Source: Candidatus Binatia bacterium (GTDB taxonomy: Bacteria; Desulfobacterota; Binatia; HRBIN30). Taken from it: DNA of 64,000 nucleotides. The notes under the pieces are model-generated. The model was not told the origin of the DNA. It saw nothing but the letters and a program-made list of their open reading frames with translations, and did not search any database. The stretch is from positions 186,001-250,000 of the forward strand of contig CALAMI010000011.1 in assembly GCA_937925685.1 (NCBI GenBank), written 5' to 3'. This document shows positions 16,083 to 24,021 of the stretch, piece after piece (the first letter of the stretch is position 1; each line of letters begins with the position of its first letter). A program made the position numbers and the translations under genes.

Positions 16083-16799
16083 GTGAGCATCTGTGAGAAT
16101 GTGAACCTGCACCAAGACGTTGTGCAAATTGCCCTTCATGCTGGGTCGGCCTGGCTTGCAGGCAGCCTCATCGGTTTGGAGCGCACGTTCCACGGCCGCC
16201 CCGCCGGCTTTCGCACCCACGCATTGGTTTGCTTGGCTTCGGCGTTGCTCATGTTCGTGACCACGTATCAGTGGCAGTGGGCCACGGGTCTTCCGGTGGA
16301 AGCGATCCGCATCGACCCCACACGCATGGCAGCGGGCATCATGACCGGTATTGGATTTTTGGGCGCCGGGGTCATTTTCAAGGAAAGCTTGGCCGTGCGA
16401 GGGCTCACGACCGCGGCATCGATTTGGATTACCGCGGCGTTGGGAATCTTGTACGGTGTTGGGCTGTTCCTTGCGGCAGCGCTGGGAACGGCTGCGGTGC
16501 TGGGTACACTGGCGGTTTTCCGCTGGCTGGAGGATCGCATGCCCACACAACTGTACGCGCACTGTTCGGTGCGGTTTAGCCGAGAACACGTGCCCGACGA
16601 AGATACGTTGCGGACGATGGTCGACGAGCACAAAGCCGAGGTGGCCAGTCTCTCCTATCACTTGGTCGATCACGGTCGGGCCTTCGAGTACGCGATGGTC
16701 ATTCGTTCGTTTCGGCGCGCCAGCTTCGAAGGCCTGGCCGAACGCTGGCGCAAAGAGCCCGCGGTTCTGCAGTTCGACATCGTGCCCACGGGAGAGTGA
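16083..16799 (+). CDS. MgtC/SapB family membrane protein
   Basis: A 238-residue protein with four N-terminal hydrophobic segments and the MgtC signatures GSLIGLERTFHGRPAGFRTH, GIMTGIGFLGAGVIF and LTTAASIWITAALG. A soluble C-terminal domain of about 85 residues follows, as in full-length MgtC. The family modulates Mg2+ homeostasis, virulence or F-type ATPase activity in known cases. The start is a GTG at 16083 near the divergent phosphoesterase gene. No Mg2+ riboswitch or transporter is visible nearby. Confidence 0.9.
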   Translation: MSICENVNLHQDVVQIALHAGSAWLAGSLIGLERTFHGRPAGFRTHALVCLASALLMFVTTYQWQWATGLPVEAIRIDPTRMAAGIMTGIGFLGAGVIFKESLAVRGLTTAASIWITAALGILYGVGLFLAAALGTAAVLGTLAVFRWLEDRMPTQLYAHCSVRFSREHVPDEDTLRTMVDEHKAEVASLSYHLVDHGRAFEYAMVIRSFRRASFEGLAERWRKEPAVLQFDIVPTGE

Positions 16800-17018
16800 G
16801 TCCGCTTACCACTTTGCTGCGCCTGCCAGGGCATGCCAAACCGGAACAGTGCGGCTGGCCTTTCGAGACACACCGACAGCCGACAGTGGCACTGTAGTGG
16901 CGAGGAGGCGACGCCTACGGCAGACTTCCGCCCCCGTGGTGCCTGGGCCTCGACTCGCAGGGTCGCTCGAAGGAGCACGGTTGCCGCCACCACCTGGGGT
17001 CGCGCCACCCGCGCTTGC

Positions 17019-17303
17019 CTAGAGCAACAGCAAAATCGGAAGCGCCGCGCTCCCCAAGAGTACGATCACGAACAGCACAGCGGTTGCCGCCCCTTCCCAA
17101 CGCTCACGATTCGAAGACCCGTCGCGCTCGGTGCTCGAGGGCTCGTCCACTGTTGCGAAATGCGGGCTTTCCCGTGCGCTCAGCGAACGCCCTCGTTGTT
17201 CGGAAGTCACAGGCCCGCACCCGAGTAACGCAACAGTTGCCCAGAGAAGGAACAAGCGCACGGCTTTCCCAACCCCTCGAGGGCAAGTTTCTTTTGGCCA
17301 CAT
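17019..17303 (-). CDS. Small predicted lipoprotein with C-terminal membrane helix
   Basis: 94 residues from the ATG at 17303. The N terminus is basic then hydrophobic and ends in a lipobox (ALLGC, Cys29). The middle is polar and disordered-looking, rich in Ser, Arg and Glu. The last 24 residues form a hydrophobic helix reaching the C terminus. I recognise no family. A purine-rich stretch (AAGGGTGAG) precedes the start. The combination of lipid anchor and tail helix is unusual, which tempers confidence. Confidence 0.5.
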   Translation of the reverse strand: MWPKETCPRGVGKAVRLFLLWATVALLGCGPVTSEQRGRSLSARESPHFATVDEPSSTERDGSSNRERWEGAATAVLFVIVLLGSAALPILLLL

Positions 17304-18285
17304 GGAACGCTCACCCTTACCACGAACTTGCAAGCAACTCGACCAAAAAAACATCGTTGGGTCGGTGGGCCCGCTCAGTGCGCGCGGCAATGGCCAAAGA
17401 GCTGGATGCGGGGCAATTTCGATGAGTCCGCTCTAGGCGCAACCGGCAAAGTGAATACGCCGAGCCGCACGAACACTGCAAAGGTGGCGGTGCCTTTTGG
17501 TAGGCTCGTGCGCTTGCCGGCGCGGCATGGCAGCTCGTTCCATTGGGCAGGGGCCGACTTTCTAAACAGGCCCAGGAGACAGCCCGGAAGTACCGAGGGG
17601 CGAAGCGCATGTTGCGGGAAAGATGCGTCCTGTCGGGCGGGAACGGCCGCGTACGCGGACGGGGATGCACCTTGGCGCTCCCAAGGAAGCCATGCCGGCA
17701 ATGTTGCCGAGCGCACTGTTCGTTCTGCCTTCGTCAGCTCGCCGCCATAAGCGTTTTCTAGAGTCTGGGGGAACAGTTGAAGTCGAAAACAGGCACGACG
17801 CCACGTCCATGCAGCTCACTCGCAAAGCGACCCGTACAGGCAAAGGGAAAGTTGGGTCGACGGTGCAGGGAACGAACTTGGGCCCCTCGGTGCATTGCCC
17901 CGGCTTCCGAAGGAACATCGCCGCCCACGCCATTGTCACTGTTCCAGCGTGCACCCGGGCGTATTTTTTCCCCGTCGGTACTTTGTGTCACCCCCTGCGA
18001 ACGGAGGTAGTACCCCGAGGACCTCATCTGCCGCCAACGGCCAAAGAGCGTTTTCCGTGCCGAAAGCCGAAAGACAGCGCGGTGGACCTCTTCTGTGATG
18101 GATTTTTCTTTCCCGCCCTGCTCCGTGCCGAGAACCTGCGATTCACCAACTGGTCGGGGTTCGTCTCAGCCGTTTCGTTCGTGGTTGAAATCGCTGGCAA
18201 CGGTGGAGCCAAGGCTGTAGCCCGCGGTGATCGTGCTCGGGTCACCACCCGTTTCGTATAAGGGTCGAAGAAAGGGGAAAGGATC
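17304..18285. other. Gene-poor interval
   Basis: Nearly 1 kb of GC-rich sequence with open frames on both strands but no recognisable protein, RNA gene or terminator. The frames interrupt each other and have no ribosome sites. The last 15 bases hold the purine-rich leader of the zinc-finger gene at 18286. Confidence 0.5.
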
Positions 18286-18793
18286 ATGGGATGTTTTCAT
18301 TGTGGGGGCCGAGGCCGCATTGCCTGCACGGCATGCCAGAGCGTGGGCTTGATGCGCTGTGGTGAATGCCGCAGAGCCGCGGAAGATTGCTGCCCGGTAT
18401 GCTCGAACGTGGGATACGGCGTTTCTCAATGTGTCACGGCACCGGCTGCGGTTTCAGCGGGGAAGAATGTTTCCACTGCAACGGAGGGGACAAAGATGGT
18501 GTCGCAGATGTTACTTGCCTCGCGTGGAGGAGCCTTGCCCGGAGTGCGGGGGCTCGGAGTACGTTTGGTGGCGGCACTGTGGAGCGCGAGGGTAGGAGTG
18601 GTGCGCCTACTGCCTGGCTTGGTGGACGGGCGTGGCCTTAGGCTGGTCGGGGCAGGAAAAGCAGGAAGACGACTTCGACGACTTGTGGGACGAGTACGAC
18701 GGTGAGGAAGGGAAGCCGTGGGAGGAAGACGACGCTGACGACCACGAAGAACGGATCGACGACGACGAGGATTGGGACGATGAGGATGGTTAA
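18286..18793 (+). pseudogene. Broken zinc-finger protein with acidic tail
   Basis: A DnaJ-type cysteine-rich protein is spread over three frames. Frame A (from the ATG at 18286) gives CFHCGGRGRIACTAC, then CGEC and CPVC. About 18425 the reading moves one frame to give CHGTGCGFSGEECFHCNGG. About 18500 it moves again to give EEPCPECGG, then WWRHC. A TAG at 18593-18595 interrupts this last frame, which then continues with EWCAYCLAWW and a strongly acidic Asp/Glu tail to the TAA at 18791. Both shifts are -1, so each could be mended by one inserted base. Either the gene is decayed or the assembly has base errors here. A zinc-binding, chaperone-adaptor-like function is inferred from the CxxC spacing only. 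Confidence 0.65.
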
Positions 18794-19038
18794 AGCGAGC
18801 GGAGCAAAAAGGGCGTCAAGAGGAACGGGATCGGGCCGTTGACGGAACGGATGAATCCTCCGAATCCCCGGAAGACGACCGCGAGTCAGACGCGGGAATA
18901 TTGCTGTCGAGCCTCCTGAAAAGAGTGCTGTGCGCCGAAGCCGCGCTTCCGAAGGCCACACAGAGGAATTGAACGGCCCCGGCCGTTACAAGGCCTGCCA
19001 CGGATCAGAGCTTGCGGTGCACGCCGGTTAAAGAGTAG

Positions 19039-19111
19039 TGGAGCTGAGCGGAGTCGAACCGCCGACCTCCTGAATGCCATTCAGGCGCTCTCCCAACTGA
19101 GCTACAGCCCC
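19039..19111 (-). tRNA. tRNA-Ala (GGC)
   Basis: A complete cloverleaf on the minus strand: acceptor GGGGCTG/CAGCTCC (one G-U pair), D-arm with AGCTCAGTTGGGAGAGC, anticodon stem CCTGA/TCAGG with loop ATGGCAT (anticodon GGC), and T-arm GGCGG-TTCGACT-CCGCT. The discriminator base is A. CCA is not encoded (CTA follows). Confidence 0.96.
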
Positions 19112-19779
19112 ACGCGATGCGCGCTGTCGAACAAAGCGTGGGCAGTCGCTTAGCTCAACCCGGGCGAGAGAGCAACTGCGGGCGAGTTCGTCCGAAGACT
19201 CGACCGGAGGTCACCTGTGGTCGAGCCCTGGTGTCGCTCTCCAATGGGAACAGCTCCAGTGAGGACAGCTCGAGGTTGAGAGCAGCGCGAGGCTACCCCT
19301 GAAAGGCCACGTTCGTGCATCTGGGCCTGCCGCTGTTCGTTGAACGAGGGCGGGCTCTGGGCAGCGTTCGGTGGAGAGCCTCCTGCACACGGCGTGCAAG
19401 CGAGTGGCGCTGACGGTGGAAGGGTGTCGTGGGTCTATCGCATGAGTGAACCGCGAGCAGTCGCGCCCCCAGCCAGACCTGGCACTCACGGAGCGCCGCA
19501 CGTTACGAACAGCGAGTCCGCGGGCGGCTGCCTGGTGGACAGCGACTGCCAACGGTCGCTACCGTCGCCGGGGAACCGGGCGACTCCACGGAGCCATGGC
19601 GCCGAGCCGAGCACAGCCTGCACGATGAATCGCGATTTGCCTGGCCGGGCGGTCGTCCGGAGGGTGGCTAGCTAGGATCGCGGGCGATCCGCCGGGGTGC
19701 TTGACGATGTGAATAATGTTCAGTATCTGTGTGCCGCTCAGAACGACGTCGTGCTGGGCGGCGCAAAACGGAAGGGAGC
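19112..19779. other. Intergenic region before the CoA-thioester cluster
   Basis: About 670 bases with no convincing gene. Open frames exist but are not protein-like. It should contain the tRNA-Ala promoter on one side and that of the amidohydrolase-thiolase unit on the other. An AT-rich patch near 19705-19730 is the best promoter candidate, without a clear -35/-10 pair. Confidence 0.45.
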
Positions 19780-20652
19780 ATGGAACAGTTGGAAAAGATC
19801 GGGGCGGTCGACGCCTGGGCGTCGCTCATTACGCCGGAGGCAGCGCGGCTGTGGCCGGAAGAATTTCGGCACATCTTCCGGCGTTACAAGGTAGAAGAGC
19901 GCATGACCCGCGGCATGACCGTCGAGGACATGATTGCCGAGATGGACGCTGCCGACGTGGAGATGGCCGTCTTCTCAGCGTTCCACTACGGCGATCTGAA
20001 GATCATGCCGAATGAACAAGTGGCGGAGTACGTTCGCCGCTTCCCCGAGCGCTTCGTCGGCGCCGGCACAGTGGATCCTCGCCGACGCCCTATGGAGGTG
20101 CTTCGAGAACTGGAGCACATGGTCCACGACCTGGGGCTGCGTATTTTGCGGCTCGAGCCTTACGCATACGGGGACGGTATGACCGGGGCGCCACCGAATC
20201 ACAAGATGTATTGGCCGATCTACGTGAAATGCGCCGAGCTCGGTGTGCCCGTGGCTATTCAAGTCGGTCACACCGGGCCGCGGCTGCCATCGGAACCGGG
20301 CCGCCCAATATACTTGGACGAGGTGGCGCTTGCCTTTCCGGAATTGACCATCATTGGCTGTCACCTGGGTCAACCTTGGCACGAGGAGATGATGATTCTG
20401 GCATGGAAGAATCCCCACGTCTACGTCGAGACCTCGGCGCGCCCGGCGAAGTTTTGGCCGGAATCCTTCAAAGAGTTCGTGCGGGGCTACGGGCAGGACA
20501 AGGTCATCTGGGCAACCGACTACCCGCTGGTATCGTTCGAGCGGGCTCGACGCGATGTCGAAGATCTCGGACTACCCCACGAAGTGAAACGCAAGCTTTT
20601 GCGTGATAACGCCATGCGCGCGTTGAAGATCCGAATCGGAACGGATCTATGA
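19780..20652 (+). CDS. Amidohydrolase-2 family protein lacking the HxH motif
   Basis: A 290-residue TIM-barrel protein of the amidohydrolase_2/ACMSD superfamily: AVFSAFHYGD, VGAGTVDPRR, VAIQVGHTG, IIGCHLGQPW, VYVETSA and WATDYP are the barrel-strand motifs. The usual N-terminal metal motif (D-x-H-x-H) reads VDAWAS, so both strand-1 histidines are missing while the later His and Asp are kept. Such enzymes decarboxylate or hydrolyse carboxylates. The start is the ATG at 19780, just after GAAGGGAG. The stop overlaps the thiolase start by 4 bases, so it is the first gene of the CoA cluster. Confidence 0.82.
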   Translation: MEQLEKIGAVDAWASLITPEAARLWPEEFRHIFRRYKVEERMTRGMTVEDMIAEMDAADVEMAVFSAFHYGDLKIMPNEQVAEYVRRFPERFVGAGTVDPRRRPMEVLRELEHMVHDLGLRILRLEPYAYGDGMTGAPPNHKMYWPIYVKCAELGVPVAIQVGHTGPRLPSEPGRPIYLDEVALAFPELTIIGCHLGQPWHEEMMILAWKNPHVYVETSARPAKFWPESFKEFVRGYGQDKVIWATDYPLVSFERARRDVEDLGLPHEVKRKLLRDNAMRALKIRIGTDL

Positions 20653-21794
20653 GAACGCAAACGAGCGCTGCTTGTATTGCGGGAGTGGGCCACACGGCGG
20701 TTGCAGCGCGGCTCGGGCGTTCGGCCTGGGAACTCCAGGCCGATGCCGTGGTCCAGGCGGTTGCCGATGCCGGTCTTCGCCCTTGCGACGTAGACGGCTT
20801 GCTCACGGAGCCCGGCTACTCTCAGGGTGTGATCGAGGGCGTCACGCCTCACTTTCTTCGCCTCGGGGCGATGCTGGGGCTGGATCCTCGCTTCACGGGC
20901 TCCGAGGTTCTCGGTGGCGCCAGCGCGGTGGCCATGGTGCAACGCGCAGCAATGGCCGTCGCGAACGGCCTGTGCGAGGTGTGCGTCTGCGTGTACGGGG
21001 ACGCCCCTTCGCAGGCACCGGGTGTCTGGGGTTACAGTCGTGGTGACGGCGCGGCATTTGGTTTTTTTGGGGCACCCGGCATCCACGCGTTGGCTGCTGC
21101 GCGCCACATGGCATTGTACGGGACGCGGCCCGAGCAGCTCGGGGAGATTGCCGTGACTTTTCGGCACCACGCCCGCCTGACCCCCCATGCACAACAACGT
21201 GCACCCATGACGCTCGAGGATTATCTCGCCTCCCCGTACGTGGTCGAGCCCCTGCGCGTGCTGGATTGCTGCCAGATATCCGACGCCGGTGCCGCTGTCG
21301 TGATCACTTCCCGCGAGCGCGCACGAGATCTGAAGCACCCCCCGGTAGCGATTGCAGGGTTCAGCCAAGCCCACTGTTTAACGAGCTTGGTCAACGACGA
21401 TTACCTTACCACGTTGCCCGCTCGCCGCGCAGCCCCCGAGGCATTCGCCATGGCGGGCGTCACACCCGGCGATGTAGACTTGGCCGAACTTTACGACTGC
21501 TTCACCATTGTCGTGCTCTTGCAGCTGGAAGACTACGGGTTTTGCAAGAAAGGCGAGGGCGGTGGGTTTGTCGACAACGGCGGCCTGGCACTGACGGGGC
21601 GTCTGCCCACGAACACCGCTGGCGGGCTGCTGTCGGAAGGTTTCGGCGGCGGGATGCTGCACATCGTCGAAGCGGTGCGCCAGTTGCGTGGCGAGTGTGG
21701 GCTGCGGCAAGTGCGCGAGGCCGAGGTGGCACTGGTCAGCGGGTACGGGCTTGGCATGAACACGCACGCGACAGTGATTCTCACCAGAGGTTGA
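20649..21794 (+). CDS. SCP2-thiolase-like protein (thiolase or acyl-CoA aldolase)
   Basis: A 381-residue thiolase-fold protein of the SCP2-thiolase / lipid-transfer type. It has GGASAVAMVQRAAMAVANG where classical thiolases hold the nucleophilic Cys, ELYDCFTIVVLLQLE, and NTAGGLLSEGFGGGMLHI plus a final SGYGLGMNTHATVIL. Lack of the first Cys argues against a simple degradative thiolase. Members paired with a DUF35 partner (Ltp2 with ChsH2 in steroid breakdown) are retro-aldolases. The DUF35 gene follows immediately here, so an aldolase or carbon-carbon lyase complex on an acyl-CoA is the best inference. Confidence 0.87.
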   Translation: MRTQTSAACIAGVGHTAVAARLGRSAWELQADAVVQAVADAGLRPCDVDGLLTEPGYSQGVIEGVTPHFLRLGAMLGLDPRFTGSEVLGGASAVAMVQRAAMAVANGLCEVCVCVYGDAPSQAPGVWGYSRGDGAAFGFFGAPGIHALAAARHMALYGTRPEQLGEIAVTFRHHARLTPHAQQRAPMTLEDYLASPYVVEPLRVLDCCQISDAGAAVVITSRERARDLKHPPVAIAGFSQAHCLTSLVNDDYLTTLPARRAAPEAFAMAGVTPGDVDLAELYDCFTIVVLLQLEDYGFCKKGEGGGFVDNGGLALTGRLPTNTAGGLLSEGFGGGMLHIVEAVRQLRGECGLRQVREAEVALVSGYGLGMNTHATVILTRG

Positions 21795-21795
21795 A

Positions 21796-22209
21796 ATGAA
21801 CGAAGCTCGCCCGCTGCCAGCGCCCGACGAGGTCACCCGGCCGTTTTGGTCTGCTTGCGCGGAACATCGGCTGTGCTTCCAGCAGTGTCGGGCTTGTGGT
21901 TACCGCTGGCTTCCGGCGTCGGTCGTGTGCCCCCGCTGCTGGGCAGGGGAGTGCGACTGGGTTCCCAGCGAGGGCGAGGGCACTGTTTTCAGTTTGGCGG
22001 TGTATCATCGTGCCTACCATCCCGCCTTCCAGGCACTCCTGCCTTACGTGGTGGCAGTGATCGAGCTTGCGGAGGGTCCCCGCCTGGTGAGCAACTTGGT
22101 GGGCGTGCAGCCGCAAGACGTTTCCGTGGGCATGGCGGTCAGGCTGGAGTTTCTCGATCTGGACGACAGGGCACTGCCGTTGTTCCGGCCGCGCACGCGA
22201 GGCGGGTGA
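21796..22209 (+). CDS. DUF35 Zn-ribbon/OB-fold protein
   Basis: A 137-residue protein: an N-terminal helix (TRPFWSACAEHRL), a four-Cys zinc ribbon (CRACG, then VCPRC), and a C-terminal OB-fold (GTVFSLAVYHRAYHPAF, LVSNLVG). DUF35 proteins associate with thiolase-like enzymes and organise the CoA substrate site. The gene starts one base after the thiolase stop, consistent with a stoichiometric complex. It is followed by enoyl-CoA hydratase after 3 bases. Confidence 0.88.
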   Translation: MNEARPLPAPDEVTRPFWSACAEHRLCFQQCRACGYRWLPASVVCPRCWAGECDWVPSEGEGTVFSLAVYHRAYHPAFQALLPYVVAVIELAEGPRLVSNLVGVQPQDVSVGMAVRLEFLDLDDRALPLFRPRTRGG

Positions 22210-22212
22210 CCC

Positions 22213-23004
22213 GTGGCGGTGAGAGTGGAAGAACACGGTCAGGTATGGGTGATCGTCATCGATCGGCCCGAGGCACACAACGCCATCGATCGCGACACCG
22301 ACCAGGCGCTTGTCGCAGCGTGGGAACGATTCCGGGACACGGAGCAGTGCCGAGTGGCCGTACTCACGGGAGCTGGCGACCGCGCGTTTTGCGCCGGTGC
22401 GGATCTGCGGGGCGTCGGGGAGTTCTACCGCGCGCTCACCTCTGCGCAACGTCTCGCCCTAGCCGAAAGCCGACCGGGCCTCGGTGGAATCACCCGGAAT
22501 CTGCAAATCTGGAAGCCCATCATTGCTGCAATCCACGGGTACTGTCTGGGCGGAGGCTTCGAGCTGGCCCTGGCCTGCGATCTCCGCATTGCCTCGGTCC
22601 AGGCAAGCTTCGGACTGCCCGAGGTTACCTGGGGCATCTTGCCCGGAGCCGGCGGCACGCAACGGCTGGTGCGGATCGCTCCTCTGGGCGCTGCGCTCGA
22701 ACTCATCTTGACCGGCGACACCATCACGGCGGCCGACGCATACCGGCTTGGCGTGGTCAACCGAGTGGTGCCGCCCGCCGAACTCCTGCCAACGGCTCTA
22801 GCGCTTGCCGATCGCATCGCCCGTAACGGGCCGCTGGCCGTTCGCGCAGCAAAGGAGGCGGTTTACCGCGGGCTGCACCTGCCACTGAACGAAGCGCTGC
22901 TTCTCGAGCAGTTGCTCGCCGAACCAGTGCGGCAGAGCGACGACGCCCAAGAAGGTCCTCGGGCGTTTGCCGAGAAGCGCCAGCCGATCTTTCGCGGGCG
23001 CTAA
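22213..23004 (+). CDS. Enoyl-CoA hydratase/isomerase (crotonase family)
   Basis: A 263-residue crotonase-fold enzyme. It has the oxyanion-hole loops RAFCAGADLRG and GYCLGGGFELALACDLRIA, and the catalytic-Glu region FGLPEVTWGILPGAGGTQRL, close to true hydratases. It hydrates an unsaturated acyl-CoA and would produce the beta-hydroxy substrate for the neighbouring thiolase/DUF35 complex. The start is a GTG at 22213, 3 bases after the DUF35 stop. Confidence 0.92.
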   Translation: MAVRVEEHGQVWVIVIDRPEAHNAIDRDTDQALVAAWERFRDTEQCRVAVLTGAGDRAFCAGADLRGVGEFYRALTSAQRLALAESRPGLGGITRNLQIWKPIIAAIHGYCLGGGFELALACDLRIASVQASFGLPEVTWGILPGAGGTQRLVRIAPLGAALELILTGDTITAADAYRLGVVNRVVPPAELLPTALALADRIARNGPLAVRAAKEAVYRGLHLPLNEALLLEQLLAEPVRQSDDAQEGPRAFAEKRQPIFRGR

Positions 23005-23037
23005 CGAATTTGGAAGTTTCGTACTGCGAGGTGTACG

Positions 23038-24021
23038 ATGAGCAAGAAGAGGCCGAACCCCGCTCGGACCGCCAGCTCGCCCCTCCGAGGGGGGCAGCGG
23101 AGGAAGTCCGTCGGTGATTTCGTGCGCCGCGGCGACTTTTCGGGATACTGGGAGACTCGGATCAGCCAGGCCTCGGCAGGTGCAATTCTCGTGCGTGGGT
23201 ATCCGGTGGAGGATCTGATCGAACACCTTTCCTACATCGAAAGTCTGTGGCTCATCGTTCGCGGCGAGCTTCCGAACGAGGATCAGGCTGCGCTTCTCGA
23301 CCTGGTGCTCCGTAGCGGCATGGATCAGCAGTTTGTCAACTCGGCCGTGTGCGCGGCGCGCTTTACCGCTTCGGCGTTTCCCGAGTCGCCAATTCCTGGC
23401 ATCGCCAGCGGCATGCTCGCCACCGGCTCCGTCACCGGTTCTCCTCAAGAATGCGCCGAGATGCTCGTCGAGGCATTGCACCGCAAGCGTCGAGAACACC
23501 GATCCGCATCGGTCGCCGCGCGGGCTGTGGTTGCCAGCCGACTCCGGACCAAGGGTTATGTGCCCGGATTCGGACACCCGCTTCACCACGTCCGTGAGCC
23601 GCGCGCCGAGACCCTGCGCCGCCTGGTGCAAGAGCGAGGCGGCTGGGGTCCGGTGGGCAACCTGCTCGATGCCATTGGTGTGGCGTTGGCCACGGCGAAA
23701 AAACACCCGCTGCCCATGAACTTGGCCGGTGCCATGGCTGCTTGCATGGTCGATCTTGGCTGGCATCCCCTGGAGATCGGTGCCCTCGGTGCCATCGGAT
23801 ACGCGCCCGCCTTGCTCGCGCACGTGGTCGAGGAAATCCGCCAGGGGGTGCCGTTGCGCATCATCCCCGACGGGCTCGGAGCCCGTTACTCTGGTCGCGC
23901 TAGACGCCCCCTTCCGGTCGACGTTCTAGCCCGAGGAGGCGCGGGCCTGCAGCCGACGAAAACCCATCGCCGAGGAAATCGCAAGCTCGCGGACGATGGG
24001 CACGAGAGGTCGCCGGCATGA
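23038..24021 (+). CDS. Citrate synthase/citryl-CoA lyase-like protein
   Basis: A 327-residue protein with the citrate-synthase fold: ILVRGYPVEDLIEHLSYIESLWLIVRGELP, then GMLATGSVTGSPQ and GFGHPLHHVREPRA (the second catalytic His). The first active-site His motif (HGGAN) is absent and the C-terminal catalytic Asp region is not recognisable; the last 50 residues are basic and atypical. It resembles the citryl-CoA-lyase side of the family more than citrate synthase. The ATG at 23038 follows GAGGTGTACG, and the stop overlaps the ligase start by 4 bases. It probably cleaves or forms a C-C bond on a CoA thioester in this pathway. Confidence 0.78.
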   Translation: MSKKRPNPARTASSPLRGGQRRKSVGDFVRRGDFSGYWETRISQASAGAILVRGYPVEDLIEHLSYIESLWLIVRGELPNEDQAALLDLVLRSGMDQQFVNSAVCAARFTASAFPESPIPGIASGMLATGSVTGSPQECAEMLVEALHRKRREHRSASVAARAVVASRLRTKGYVPGFGHPLHHVREPRAETLRRLVQERGGWGPVGNLLDAIGVALATAKKHPLPMNLAGAMAACMVDLGWHPLEIGALGAIGYAPALLAHVVEEIRQGVPLRIIPDGLGARYSGRARRPLPVDVLARGGAGLQPTKTHRRGNRKLADDGHERSPA

